50,551 nt of DNA from Methylovulum sp. Its GTDB lineage: Bacteria; Pseudomonadota; Gammaproteobacteria; Methylococcales; Methylomonadaceae. How positions within the stretch are numbered: position 1 is the stretch's first letter; each line of letters begins with the position of its first letter. Made by a program: the position numbers and the translations under genes. The stretch is from assembly GCA_028712695.1 (NCBI GenBank), contig JAQTQZ010000023.1, positions 1 through 50,551 of the forward strand. Direction: 5' to 3'. Of the stretch, positions 1 to 9,509 are shown piece after piece. The notes beneath the pieces were generated by a model, which was not told where the DNA came from, did no database searches, and saw nothing but the letters and a program-made list of their open reading frames with translations.

Positions 1-374
1 GGCGGTTCCAAACGGATCACCGATTCCAAGCGATTAGCCTCGGAAAACAGGCCATTTAAATAAGTTTCTGAAAAACCATGCTTTTGCACCAGGTGCTGGA
101 TAAACATATGCGATGCAGGATAATCCGCATAAGTGCCCGTTAATGTGCCCGCCGAATAATTATAAAAATCTGGCGCTGGCATTTGCGCCTGGGGATAAGG
201 CTCAAGCGGCTGCACCGGTATTTTAGCCATCGGGGTGATACTGACAGGCTGCGCTACAGTACTGGGTTGTTGCGCTGGCTCACTGGCACATCCGGCTAGT
301 GCTATTACTAAAGCGGACTTCAGCAAGTGTTTGTTGACTACTTTTACCACGAAAACCCCTTCAATTTTTTGCAT
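1..374 (-). CDS. mltB: MltB-like lytic murein transglycosylase lipoprotein (N-terminal part, runs off the left edge)
   Basis: Partial gene; only about 124 codons are inside the window and the catalytic core lies beyond position 1. Family role: membrane-bound lytic transglycosylases cleave peptidoglycan between MurNAc and GlcNAc. I read it directly on the minus strand. The ATG at 374-372 has a good GGAGG ribosome site 5-6 bases upstream. The first 29 residues form a lipoprotein signal with lipobox LAGC (Cys29), so the mature protein should be lipid-anchored in the envelope. A proline/glutamine-rich linker follows, then a stretch with FIQHLVQKHGFSE and LFSEANRLESVIRL, which matches the start of the MltB domain (HGF...L, A.RLxSVI). 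It is divergent from the ilv operon. The family call rests on this short match. Confidence 0.75.
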   Translation of the reverse strand, partial: MQKIEGVFVVKVVNKHLLKSALVIALAGCASEPAQQPSTVAQPVSITPMAKIPVQPLEPYPQAQMPAPDFYNYSAGTLTGTYADYPASHMFIQHLVQKHGFSETYLNGLFSEANRLESVIRLEP

Positions 375-481
375 AAAAACCTCCAATTCGTCGTAATCCC
401 TTCAATTATCACGCGATATTAGAACGTAATTACAATTTTACTCATAACCTAGTAGAATATCCAAGCTTATGTTGCAGGAAA

Positions 482-508
482 TTGACAGCATTTATAACAG
501 CTTATCTA
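482..508 (+). promoter_or_regulatory. Possible sigma-70 promoter of the ilv operon
   Basis: TTGACA at 482-487 is a perfect -35 hexamer. A TATCTA -10-like hexamer lies at 503-508, but the spacer is only 15 bases. TATACA at 518-523 is an alternative -10 with no good -35. I see no leader peptide or attenuator hairpin before ilvI. Confidence 0.35.
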
Positions 509-606
509 ACCGTTTTTTATACAAAATAGTGCGCTTTATTATGCACATTTAAAAAACTGGCGGTTTCGGCTTGTATCGAGAAAACATATTGATTGAGGTA
601 GTTAGC

Positions 607-2343
607 GTGGAGCTAAGTGGCGGACAAATTCTGATTCAAAGCCTTAAAGACGAAGGCGTGGAGTTCATTTTTGGTTATCCTGGCGGGGCTGTGTTGCATT
701 TATACGATGCGCTTTTCCAGCAAGAAGGTCTAAAACACATTCTGGTTCGCCATGAACAAGGCGCAACCCATGCGGCAGATGGCTATGCAAGGGCAACAGG
801 CAAACCGGGTGTCGTTCTGGTGACCTCCGGCCCTGGTGCGACTAACGCTGTCACAGGCATTGCCACCGCGTATTTGGACTCTATCCCTATGGTCATCATC
901 TCCGGCCAGGTGCCGTCGCCCGTAATAGGTAGCGATGCGTTCCAAGAAGTCGATATGGTTGGCATTACCCGCCCCTGCGTGAAACACAATTTTTTGGTCA
1001 AAGATGTCACCAAACTGGCTGAAACCATAAAAAAGGCTTTTTATGTTGCGACCACAGGCCGGCCCGGCCCTGTGGTTGTCGATGTGCCTAAAGACATTAC
1101 TGACCCCGCCATCAAAGTGCCTTATAAGTATCCTAAAAAAATCACGATGCGCTCTTATAACCCTTCGGTGACTGGGCATAAAGGCCAGATAAAAAAAGCG
1201 GTTGAGCTGTTGCTGGCGGCACAAAAACCGGTCATTTATTCGGGCGGCGGCGTCGTGTTGGGCGAAGCGAGCGGACAATTGACTGAATTTAGCCAATTAT
1301 TAGGCTATCCAATCACCAACACCCTAATGGGTCTAGGCGCTTATCCGGCGACTGACAAGCAATTTATCGGCATGTTGGGTATGCACGGCACTTATGAAGC
1401 CAATATGGCAATGCACGAAAGTGATGTGATCATCGCTATCGGTGCCCGCTTTGATGACCGCGTAACCGGCAAATTGGCCGATTTTTGCCCTTATGCCAAA
1501 ATTATCCACATTGACATAGATCCCGCCTCCATTTCTAAGACCGTTAAAGTGGACATCCCCATTGTCGGTGAAGTTAAGGCTGTGTTGGAGCACATGCTCG
1601 AACTGATCAAAGAAAGCAAAGCCAGACCCCATAAAAAAGCGTTGGAAGCGTGGTGGAAACAAATTGACCAATGGCGTAGCGTAAAATGTCTGGAATATGA
1701 CCGGGACAGCGCCTTGATTAAACCACAGTATGTTATCGAGCAACTCTATGAGGTCACCAAAGGCCAAGCCTATGTGACTTCCGATGTGGGCCAGCATCAA
1801 ATGTGGGCGGCACAATATTATCTGTTTGATAAGCCGCGCCACTGGATTAACTCCGGCGGCCTCGGTACGATGGGCTTTGGCTTGCCTGCCGCTATCGGTG
1901 TAAAACTGGCTTTCCCTGAAGCCGACGTTGCTTGCGTTACGGGTGAAGCGAGCATTCAGATGTGCATACAGGAACTATCAACGGCATTGCAGTATAAAAC
2001 ACCGGTTAAAATCATTAACTTGAACAACCGCTACATGGGCATGGTGCGCCAATGGCAGGAATTCACTTACGAAAGCCGCTATTCGCATTCTTACATGGAC
2101 ACCATTCCGGAATTTGTCAAACTGGCGGAAGCCTATGGCCATGTAGGCATCCGCATTGACAAGCCGGAAGAAGTCAGGCCAGCTTTAGAACAAGCGTTTG
2201 CAATGAAAGACCGTACTGTATTTTTAGACATCATGACTGACCGGACTGAAAATGTTTACCCGATGATTGAAGCCGGCAAAGGCCATCATGACATGAAATT
2301 ACGCGTTGCCTTAGGCACGCCAACCGACAGGGAGTTGGCATAA
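607..2343 (+). CDS. ilvI: Acetolactate synthase, large (catalytic) subunit
   Basis: Thiamine-diphosphate enzyme joining two pyruvates (or pyruvate and 2-oxobutyrate), the first common step of valine, leucine and isoleucine synthesis. The chosen GTG at 607 gives 578 residues starting MELSGGQIL, the usual family start, with GAGGT at 595-599 as ribosome site; the longer TTG start at 571 only adds an atypical tail. Visible features: [15 protein letters not shown] and [18 protein letters not shown] (activating Glu) near the N-terminus, a central FAD-binding-type domain, and [12 protein letters not shown] in the C-terminal TPP domain. The TPP/metal motif reads GEAS (residues 446-449) instead of GDGS or GEGS. 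The stop overlaps the ilvH start by one base (TAATG), implying translational coupling. ilvB is an equally valid symbol. Confidence 0.96.
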   Translation: MELSGGQILIQSLKDEGVEFIFGYPGGAVLHLYDALFQQEGLKHILVRHEQGATHAADGYARATGKPGVVLVTSGPGATNAVTGIATAYLDSIPMVIISGQVPSPVIGSDAFQEVDMVGITRPCVKHNFLVKDVTKLAETIKKAFYVATTGRPGPVVVDVPKDITDPAIKVPYKYPKKITMRSYNPSVTGHKGQIKKAVELLLAAQKPVIYSGGGVVLGEASGQLTEFSQLLGYPITNTLMGLGAYPATDKQFIGMLGMHGTYEANMAMHESDVIIAIGARFDDRVTGKLADFCPYAKIIHIDIDPASISKTVKVDIPIVGEVKAVLEHMLELIKESKARPHKKALEAWWKQIDQWRSVKCLEYDRDSALIKPQYVIEQLYEVTKGQAYVTSDVGQHQMWAAQYYLFDKPRHWINSGGLGTMGFGLPAAIGVKLAFPEADVACVTGEASIQMCIQELSTALQYKTPVKIINLNNRYMGMVRQWQEFTYESRYSHSYMDTIPEFVKLAEAYGHVGIRIDKPEEVRPALEQAFAMKDRTVFLDIMTDRTENVYPMIEAGKGHHDMKLRVALGTPTDRELA

Positions 2344-2834
2344 TGCGGCACATCATTTCCATCCTGATCGAAAACGAATCCGGCGCATTATCGCGTGTCG
2401 CTGGCCTATTTTCTGCCCGTGGCTATAACATTGAATCATTGACTGTCGCCGCCACCGAAGACCCCAGCCTATCGCGAATGACGCTGGTCACCCGTGGCAA
2501 TGAAAACATCATTGAACAAATCACCAAACAACTCAACAAGCTGATTGATGTTGTCAAGCTGATCGATTTGGTTGACACCAGCCATATTGAGCGTGAACTG
2601 ATGATGCTTAAAGTCAGGACGACTGAACAGACCCGCGCTGAAATCAGAAGTTTGGTCGAAATATTTCGCGGTCAAATTATTGATGTCACGCCAACAACCT
2701 ATGTGATTGAAATGACCGGCCCTTCAGAAAAACTGGATGCCTTTGTTGCCGCCACCAATCCGGACTCTATTATTGAAGTCGTCCGCTCAGGCGCGACCGG
2801 CATATCCAGGGGCGAAGTCGGACTACATTTATAA
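2343..2834 (+). CDS. ilvH: Acetolactate synthase, small (regulatory) subunit
   Basis: Regulatory partner of the large subunit; the family binds valine and confers feedback inhibition and full activity. The product is 163 residues, normal for IlvH/IlvN. The N-terminus [19 protein letters not shown] opens an ACT domain (about residues 3-75), and ARGYNIESLTVA is the typical ligand-binding loop region. The C-terminal half, ending in SGATGISRGE, is the second conserved domain. It starts inside the stop of the preceding gene (TAATG). Confidence 0.96.
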   Translation: MRHIISILIENESGALSRVAGLFSARGYNIESLTVAATEDPSLSRMTLVTRGNENIIEQITKQLNKLIDVVKLIDLVDTSHIERELMMLKVRTTEQTRAEIRSLVEIFRGQIIDVTPTTYVIEMTGPSEKLDAFVAATNPDSIIEVVRSGATGISRGEVGLHL

Positions 2835-2884
2835 TGGGGCTTTGCACAGATCCCAACAAAAACACCTTACCCACATTAAAATGA

Positions 2885-3976
<1,092 letters not shown>

Positions 3977-4027
3977 TTGGCTGTAAGCCGGTGCTGACCG
4001 TTTAACGACTCAGCATTAATAATCGGA

Positions 4028-4073
4028 ACCGCCACCTTCCCCTAATCAGATGGGGGAAGGCGGCGGTTTTTTT
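4028..4073 (+). terminator. Rho-independent terminator of the ilv operon
   Basis: Stem ACCGCC-A-CCTTCCCC (4028-4042) pairs with GGGGAAGG-C-GGCGGT (4053-4067) across a loop of about 10 bases, with one internal mismatch. A run of seven T follows immediately (4067-4073). Confidence 0.93.
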
Positions 4074-4334
4074 ATAATGGGCAAGTGGGATTGAAAAAAT
4101 ACACTGGATATAAAAGCGATGAAGTTAAAATTTAGACCTGGCATTAACAAATACAAACAATTTCTTCTGCTGATATAACCCATTTTGAATGCCTTACCCC
4201 ATACATTAGCTTATAGCATAACGTTTCCTTTGGGCTAATAGCTATATCGATAAACTAAAAACCTACCCTGCTCGACACCCACTAACCAATAACGTAGCTA
4301 AACTATATAGATTACGTTTGAGAGGCCTAACAAG
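4074..4334. other. Gene-free AT-rich spacer upstream of the two-component genes
   Basis: No ORF with a ribosome site was found. It presumably carries the promoter of the response-regulator gene; no hexamer pair is good enough to name. No repeat was seen. Confidence 0.5.
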
Positions 4335-5000
4335 ATGCGGCTACTGCTAATTGAGGATGACCCTGATTTATCATGCTCGTTAAAGATTGACTTGCAGCAT
4401 GCTGGCTATGCGGTGGATACGGCCGCGGATGGTGAGCACGGGGAGTTTTTAGGCATGACCGAAAACTATGATATTGTCGTGCTCGATTTGGGATTGCCAA
4501 AGCTGTCTGGCTTGGAGGTGTTAAAGCTTTGGCGTCAAACCAATAACAACGTGCCCGTGATTGTGCTGACGGCTCGTGATGCTTGGCATGAAAAAGTTGA
4601 CGGGTTTAAAGCAGGTGCTGATGACTACCTGGGCAAACCGTTTCATATTCAAGAGCTTTTGGCACGCATCCAAGCCCTACTCAAACGCATTCAGGGGCAA
4701 ATCCGCCCCGTATTTAGTGTACACGGAGTAACGTTAAATGAAGAACAACAATCCGTGTTGATTGATGGACAACAGCAAATTGCATTAACTGCGGTTGAAT
4801 TCAAATTACTACGCTGTTTGATGCTGCACTCTGGAAAAGTTTTAAGTAAAAGCCAATTAAGCGAACATATCTACGACTTTTACAATGATCCTGACAGCAA
4901 TGTCATTGAAGTTTATATCAATCGCTTACGGCGGATACTGGGCAAAGACATGATCACCACCCGCCGTGGCCAAGGCTATGTGTTTGGTAAAAATCCATGA
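4335..5000 (+). CDS. OmpR/PhoP-family response regulator
   Basis: DNA-binding response regulator of 221 residues. The receiver domain (about 1-112) shows the acidic pair (E7, D8, D9), the phosphoacceptor Asp51 in VVLDLGLP, a conserved Thr in VLTARD, and Lys101 in DDYLGKPF. The C-terminal winged helix (about 125-219) contains ALTAVEFKLLRCLM and the terminal TTRRGQGYVF hairpin. Similarity is greatest to the PhoP/QseB subgroup, but the signal and regulon cannot be read from sequence. It overlaps the next gene by ATGA, so the two are co-translated as a cognate pair. Confidence 0.93.
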   Translation: MRLLLIEDDPDLSCSLKIDLQHAGYAVDTAADGEHGEFLGMTENYDIVVLDLGLPKLSGLEVLKLWRQTNNNVPVIVLTARDAWHEKVDGFKAGADDYLGKPFHIQELLARIQALLKRIQGQIRPVFSVHGVTLNEEQQSVLIDGQQQIALTAVEFKLLRCLMLHSGKVLSKSQLSEHIYDFYNDPDSNVIEVYINRLRRILGKDMITTRRGQGYVFGKNP

Positions 5001-6337
5001 TTTCCTTGCGCCAACGTTTAATCCGTGGTTTGGCATTGATACTCTGCGTTGTGTTTGCCATGCACTGGTTAGCTGCCGATTGGGTGATCCGCACGGTTGC
5101 TGAAAAACAAATGACTACTCGTCTTAGCCATGATGGCGACTCCCTATCCGATACCCTGACACCCAATGCTAACGGCCAACTCAACTTTGACAGCTATCAC
5201 TTGGGTTCAATATACGATGAGGCATTTTCAGGGCATTACTTTGTCGTGCAAATTGATACGGCTTTTTATTATTCGCGTTCTTTGCAAAATCTAGCACTCG
5301 CTGTTAAGCCGCTGGATATTGACGAAACACGCCTTTATCATCTTGACGATGGCCCCAAACAACAACCTTTGCTGGTATTTGGACGGAGATTTAAGCAATT
5401 CGGGCATCAGGTCAGCATCAGTGTCGCTGAAGACTTAACCGCAATTGGCCATGACATCACCGCTATCCGCCTCGTTTATTTAGGATTGACATTGCTGGTA
5501 TTATTAAGTGCGGTTGCCCTACAAAGCAGCGATGTTAAACGTGCCTTGCGGACACTTAACAAAGTTAAAAACCAACTTGCAGACATTGCCAGCGGCCAGC
5601 GGCAACAAGTCACCCTCGCTGTCCCTGCTGAAATCAAACCCTTAGTTGTTGAAGTCAATCGTTTATTAATGCTGGTGGTGCGGCGTTTACAACAATCACG
5701 GACAGCAATCGGCAATCTTGCCCATGCCTTAAAAACGCCACTCGCCATGCTATTTAGAATTGCCGACAACCCTGTGCTTGCCGACCATCCTGAATTACAA
5801 CAACAACTAAAAAGACAGACCGCAACGATACACCGCTGTATAGAAAGGGAACTCAAACGCGCCCGTATTGCTGGCAACCAGCAAACAAACACCATGTTTA
5901 ACCCCTATCAGGAACTCGCCTCGCTTAGCCAATTATTACAAACCATTTACTCAGAAAAATCCTTGCAAATTGATGTCAACGCACCCGATTTGCTAGTGAA
6001 TTATGACCGTGAAGATTTTTTTGAACTCATTGGCAATTTGCTCGATAACGCCTGTAAATGGGCAAAACATCACATTGTCATCGAGATCAGCTTTACAGAA
6101 ACCCTAGCTATCAGCGTCGCCGACGATGGGCCAGGATGTGCCAATGCTGATGCCCAATTGCTTACCCAGCGTGGGTTACGCTTGGATGAATCGGTGACAG
6201 GGCATGGCCTGGGTTTAGCCATTGTCCGCGATATTACCGAATTTTACGGGGGGTCATTTAATGTTGGCCGCAGCCCACAACTTGGGGGGTTTCTGGCAAC
6301 GGTATTTTTACCTTTAAATTTAAAATATGTGAAATAG
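4997..6337 (+). CDS. PhoQ-like membrane sensor histidine kinase
   Basis: Cognate kinase of the preceding regulator, 446 residues. One membrane helix lies near residues 9-28 and a second near 157-175, enclosing a periplasmic sensor of about 125 residues. A HAMP-like linker follows, then the dimerisation helix with the phosphorylated His243 in NLAHALKTPLAML, the wording typical of the PhoQ subgroup. The ATPase domain has an N box (LLDNACKW, about 350), a G1 box (DDGPGC) and a G2 box (GHGLGLAIV). The signal is unknown; no acidic PhoQ-type Mg patch was identified with confidence. A perfect inverted repeat surrounds the stop codon. Confidence 0.92.
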   Translation: MISLRQRLIRGLALILCVVFAMHWLAADWVIRTVAEKQMTTRLSHDGDSLSDTLTPNANGQLNFDSYHLGSIYDEAFSGHYFVVQIDTAFYYSRSLQNLALAVKPLDIDETRLYHLDDGPKQQPLLVFGRRFKQFGHQVSISVAEDLTAIGHDITAIRLVYLGLTLLVLLSAVALQSSDVKRALRTLNKVKNQLADIASGQRQQVTLAVPAEIKPLVVEVNRLLMLVVRRLQQSRTAIGNLAHALKTPLAMLFRIADNPVLADHPELQQQLKRQTATIHRCIERELKRARIAGNQQTNTMFNPYQELASLSQLLQTIYSEKSLQIDVNAPDLLVNYDREDFFELIGNLLDNACKWAKHHIVIEISFTETLAISVADDGPGCANADAQLLTQRGLRLDESVTGHGLGLAIVRDITEFYGGSFNVGRSPQLGGFLATVFLPLNLKYVK

Positions 6338-6350
6338 CCCACATATTTTA
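6321..6350 (+). terminator. Perfect inverted repeat straddling the histidine-kinase stop codon
   Basis: TAAAATATGTG (6321-6331) pairs exactly with CACATATTTTA (6340-6350), leaving an 8-base loop that contains the TAG stop (6335-6337). There is no T run directly after it, so it may act as a weak terminator or as an mRNA 3'-end stabiliser. Confidence 0.5.
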
Positions 6351-6563
6351 GGATTTCCTTGCCGCTCCCTTAAGATTAAATTTAACTATGCCTACTATGG
6401 CTGCTTTTTTTACCACAATCCCAAACGCATTTGACTTTTTAATTAAAACAAAATCAATTAGTTATGTTTAAATCCAAATAAATCGGGCTTTTTTATGATT
6501 TTATCCAATTGATTCTGAAGGCTTAAATTTATATGCCCTCACCCTGGTTATTAAAAGACTCTT

Positions 6564-6693
6564 CGGAGTCCTTTTTTGTATATACCTTAAACGGTCAAGT
6601 TTTCGGTTTTTTGTGTAGGGCACGCATTCATGCCCTACGGTAATTTGCAAAAGCTGAGAATATGACCGTTCAGAGTATATAAAGGACTTTCCG
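6564..6693. repeat. MITE-like inverted-repeat element 1
   Basis: Outer imperfect arms: CGGAGTCC...ACGGTCA (6564-6597) matches the reverse complement of TGACCGTT...CTTTCCG (6663-6693), with a shared core of the type GTCCTTT, TATATAC and ACGGTCA. Inside is a perfect hairpin, GTAGGGCA (6615-6622) with TGCCCTAC (6631-6638). No coding capacity. The structure suggests a non-autonomous mobile element, not proven without other copies. Confidence 0.55.
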
Positions 6694-6721
6694 CAAATGG
6701 CAAGAGACATCAACAAAACAC

Positions 6722-6826
6722 TATAGCCAATACGATATAAATTGATGATGCCCAAAATGTGTTAGCAAGGACTGCGCGTCCTTGAAGGACGCGCAGTCCT
6801 CATCGTCTTATATTAGATTGGCTATA
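6722..6826. repeat. MITE-like element 2 with 10-bp terminal repeats and a 33-bp palindrome
   Basis: Perfect termini TATAGCCAAT (6722-6731) and ATTGGCTATA (6817-6826), extended by imperfect arms to about 6750 and 6801. The core is a perfect palindrome: AGGACTGCGCGTCCTT (6768-6783), one G, AAGGACGCGCAGTCCT (6785-6800). The 105-bp size, TA at both tips and lack of coding capacity fit a Tc1/mariner (IS630)-type MITE. Confidence 0.65.
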
Positions 6827-6831
6827 TCCCA

Positions 6832-6870
6832 GTGCTTAAACGAAGGTAACATTACCTCTATTTAAGGCAC
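6832..6870. repeat. Compound hairpin directly after MITE-like element 2
   Basis: GTGCTTAAA (6832-6840) pairs with TTTAAGGCAC (6861-6870), and an inner stem AGGTAA (6844-6849) pairs with TTACCT (6852-6857). TGTTTTGTT follows. It could terminate transcription entering the pqq leader or belong to the neighbouring element. Confidence 0.45.
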
Positions 6871-7070
6871 TGTTTTGTTAGCTCCCCCCCTTATTTGTCA
6901 TATAATTATCAAATTGCAAATAAATGTCCCATTAGCTTCTCTGTTTACAGCACCTGCCCGGCTGACAAAAAGCTATGGTTTTATAATACGTTAACTTTTA
7001 ATTAAATTTAATAAGCGGTTGGTCAATAAATCTCTTCCTATCCTTTACCCAAGCCTACAAAATAAAAAAC

Positions 7071-7346
7071 ATGACAATAAACCCGCAATTCCCTATCTTG
7101 TTTTCCCCCACCCATCGCCTGCAATGGGAAGAAGCCCAGCAAAAATACGTTATCTTGTATCCTGAAGGCATGGTGGAACTAAACCAAAGTTCGGCGGAAA
7201 TCTTGAAATGTTGCGATGGCACGCGTAACCTTGTGGAAATTGTCAGTGAACTGGAACAAAAATTTGCAACGTCCGGTTTGCTCAATGATATTTCCGCTTT
7301 TCTGGAGGTCGCCTTAAAAAATGGCTGGATACAACAATCAAACTAA
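7071..7346 (+). CDS. pqqD: PQQ biosynthesis peptide chaperone PqqD
   Basis: Small protein (91 residues) that binds the precursor peptide PqqA and presents it to the radical-SAM enzyme PqqE. Visible are the family start (P.FSPTHRLQWEEAQQKYV), the segment LYPEGMVELNQSSAEIL with the conserved L/EG...LN motif, and CDGTRNLVEIV with its D/C-D-G-T motif. The fold corresponds to a winged-helix RiPP recognition element. It overlaps pqqE by 26 bases. pqqA, pqqB and pqqC are not next to it. Confidence 0.95.
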   Translation: MTINPQFPILFSPTHRLQWEEAQQKYVILYPEGMVELNQSSAEILKCCDGTRNLVEIVSELEQKFATSGLLNDISAFLEVALKNGWIQQSN

Positions 7347-8475
7347 CATCACCCCACCGCGCTGGCTGCTTGCAGAACTGACTTATTCCTGCCCGTTACA
7401 GTGCCCTTATTGCTCCAATCCGCTGGATTATGCCAACTACAAAACAGAATTAAGCACCGATGATTGGAAACGGGTACTGACCCAAGCACGGAAAATGGGT
7501 GCTGTTCAACTGGGCTTCTCTGGCGGTGAACCGCTGACCCGCCAAGACTTGCCGGAATTGGTCAAACACGCACGGGAGTTGGGTTATTATTCCAATCTGA
7601 TAACGTCAGGCTATGGGATGAGCGAAGAGAAAATCGTCCAACTAAAAGAAGCCGGATTGGATCACATCCAAGTCAGCATCCAGGCCAGCTCCCAAGAATT
7701 GAACGACCATATCGCCGGAACGGCTTCATTCCAGCATAAAAAAGACGTTGCGCACCTAGTCAAAAAGCACGGCTACCCGATGGTGCTATGCGTGGTCATC
7801 CACCGTGAAAACATCCACCAAATGCCGGAAATATTGGCAATGGCAGAAGAACTGGGCGCAGATTATCTGGAACTTGCCAACACCCAATATTACGGCTGGG
7901 CACATATCAACCGCGATTTATTGTTGCCGACTAAAGAACAATTTGAACAAGCCGAAGCGATCGCCCAAGCCTTTAAAGAAAAAGTCGCCGGTAAAATGAA
8001 AATCTATTATGTCGTGCCGGATTTTTATGAAGACCGCCCGAAGGCCTGCATGAACGGCTGGGGAACGACATTCCTGACTATTGCGCCAGATGGCGTCGCC
8101 CTGCCCTGCCATTCGGCGCGGGAGTTGCCTGGCCTTGATTGCCCTAATGTCAACGATTACAGCATCGAAGCGATCTGGTACGAATCCAAAGCCTTCAATT
8201 TTTTCCGTGGTTTTGACTGGATGCAAGAGCCTTGCCGCAGTTGTGACGAAAAAGAAAAAGACTTCGGCGGCTGTCGTTGCCAGGCTTATCTGCTGACCGG
8301 CAATATGTACAACACCGACCCAGTTTGCAGCAAATCACCTGAGCATAAGACTATCCAACAAGCGATAGACACCGCCAAAGTCCAATCCGCATCAGGTAAT
8401 GAAAAACCACTGGTTTTCCGTAACAGCAAAAATTCACGCTTACTAAGCCCTGAAGTTGATTTTTCTAATCGCTAA
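7321..8475 (+). CDS. pqqE: PQQ biosynthesis radical-SAM enzyme PqqE
   Basis: Forms the Glu-Tyr carbon-carbon crosslink in PqqA, the first chemical step to pyrroloquinoline quinone, the methanol dehydrogenase cofactor. It has 384 residues. The radical-SAM cluster motif is Cys24-x3-Cys28-x2-Cys31 in TYSCPLQCPYCSNP, followed by GFSGGEPLTR for SAM binding. The C-terminal SPASM region carries cysteines in KACMNGWG, LPCHSAR, EPCRSCDE and GGCRCQA for the auxiliary clusters. The ATG at 7321 lies inside the end of pqqD, so translation is coupled. A hairpin terminator follows. Confidence 0.97.
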   Translation: MAGYNNQTNITPPRWLLAELTYSCPLQCPYCSNPLDYANYKTELSTDDWKRVLTQARKMGAVQLGFSGGEPLTRQDLPELVKHARELGYYSNLITSGYGMSEEKIVQLKEAGLDHIQVSIQASSQELNDHIAGTASFQHKKDVAHLVKKHGYPMVLCVVIHRENIHQMPEILAMAEELGADYLELANTQYYGWAHINRDLLLPTKEQFEQAEAIAQAFKEKVAGKMKIYYVVPDFYEDRPKACMNGWGTTFLTIAPDGVALPCHSARELPGLDCPNVNDYSIEAIWYESKAFNFFRGFDWMQEPCRSCDEKEKDFGGCRCQAYLLTGNMYNTDPVCSKSPEHKTIQQAIDTAKVQSASGNEKPLVFRNSKNSRLLSPEVDFSNR

Positions 8476-8480
8476 ATGTC

Positions 8481-8516
8481 ATGACCATCAGTCCTAAAGG
8501 ACCGGTGGTCATTTTG
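8481..8516 (+). terminator. Hairpin terminator after pqqE
   Basis: ATGACCATCAGTCC (8481-8494) pairs with GGACCGGTGGTCAT (8499-8512) with two mismatches and a 4-base loop, followed by TTTTGTTGT. It separates pqqDE from the H4MPT-type operon. Confidence 0.8.
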
Positions 8517-8579
8517 TTGTCGAAGCTTTTCCCACGTCTTCCTTAGCTTTAACCCTCCTCCCCTGCCAACCAATAGCCT

Positions 8580-9509
8580 ATGTTTTACGCCAAAGATTTC
8601 ATAGAAACTGCTGAAGGGCTTATTTTTGCCGTAGTGGCATCAGGTATGGAACAAAATAACGTGCTCTGTTTTTTACGTTATGTGAAGGAAGAATCGGGCT
8701 GGAAAAAAGTTTCGACTGAGCAAGCAAACGCCCTGTTAAAACAGCGCCATCCTGATTATTTACATTATTCCAAAGTGCTTGACGCCTGCTTACACGCAGT
8801 TTCAGCGGAAAAAATCATTGCCCATCATCGGCCTAAGCAACGCTTACAGCAACTTATGCAAGCTAACCCAAATGATGACGTTGAGCACGACCTGTTGCAA
8901 TTGGCCAGACTGTTCCAGCAACATGGCCTAGATTTGACGCAAACAGGCATCACCGGCTCTATTCTAGTCGGCGTACAGAATCACCATTCTGATATTGATT
9001 GGGTTTGCTACGACCGGACTGTATTTCATCAGTGCCGCGCTATTACGCGCGCGCTTATCGCCCAAGGGCACTTATCTGAGCTAAACGAAACCGATTGGCA
9101 GCACTCGTACCGGCGTCGTTCGGCTGAATTAAGCTTTGCCGACTACGTCTGGCATGAACGGCGAAAATATAACAAAGCTGTCGTTAACGGACGCAAGTTT
9201 GACCTCAATTTTATTGATCCGTCGGAGCAAGCCGACACCGGCCATTATCAAAAATGCGGCGCTATCACCTTGCGTTGCAAAATAACCGATGACAGCCATG
9301 CATTTGATTATCCGGCACTATTTTTTATCGACCATGCAGAGATAAGCGCTATTGTCAGCTTTACCGCAACCTACACCGGTCAGGGTGTTATAGGCGAGAC
9401 AATTGAAGTCTCAGGCATAATCGAACAAACCAGCCATGGTGCCAAACGGATCGTCGTGGGCTCCAGCCGGGAAGCGCAAGGTGAATATATTAAGGTGATA
9501 CGTGACTAA
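8580..9509 (+). CDS. Predicted nucleotidyltransferase (polymerase-beta-like fold), probable H4MPT-linked gene
   Basis: Predicted nucleotide-transferring enzyme of 309 residues, substrate unknown. The signature is visible: Gly126-Ser127, then SDIDWV with Asp138 and Asp140, and a third acidic residue Asp208 in KFDLNF, the layout of the polymerase-beta nucleotidyltransferase active site. The C-terminal 80 residues look beta-rich and may form an OB-like domain. It resembles the archaeal-type predicted nucleotidyltransferases grouped as COG1665 (from memory, unchecked). It overlaps the HAD gene by 8 bases and lies upstream of beta-RFAP synthase, so a role in tetrahydromethanopterin synthesis is a reasonable inference. 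There is no direct evidence for the reaction. Confidence 0.75.
   Translation: MFYAKDFIETAEGLIFAVVASGMEQNNVLCFLRYVKEESGWKKVSTEQANALLKQRHPDYLHYSKVLDACLHAVSAEKIIAHHRPKQRLQQLMQANPNDDVEHDLLQLARLFQQHGLDLTQTGITGSILVGVQNHHSDIDWVCYDRTVFHQCRAITRALIAQGHLSELNETDWQHSYRRRSAELSFADYVWHERRKYNKAVVNGRKFDLNFIDPSEQADTGHYQKCGAITLRCKITDDSHAFDYPALFFIDHAEISAIVSFTATYTGQGVIGETIEVSGIIEQTSHGAKRIVVGSSREAQGEYIKVIRD

Larger units (their letters stand above)
6338..7070. other. Gene-free region with three hairpin elements upstream of pqqD
   Basis: 733 bases without a credible gene. It is AT-rich and holds two MITE-like inverted-repeat elements and a separate compound hairpin, each listed on its own. I searched for a pqqA-like short peptide with Glu-x-x-x-Tyr and did not see one. 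Confidence 0.7.

Noticed and set aside
730-1296. Long minus-strand frame inside ilvI
   Set aside because: It lies entirely antisense to a well-conserved gene, has no ribosome site and no recognisable domain; the same holds for the other long antisense frames within real genes.
6501-6755. 84-codon minus-strand frame upstream of pqqD
   Set aside because: It is formed by reading through the arms of the MITE-like element at 6564-6693 and part of the next one.
6338-7070. Search for pqqA in front of pqqD
   Set aside because: No short frame with a Glu-x3-Tyr motif and ribosome site was found on the plus strand.
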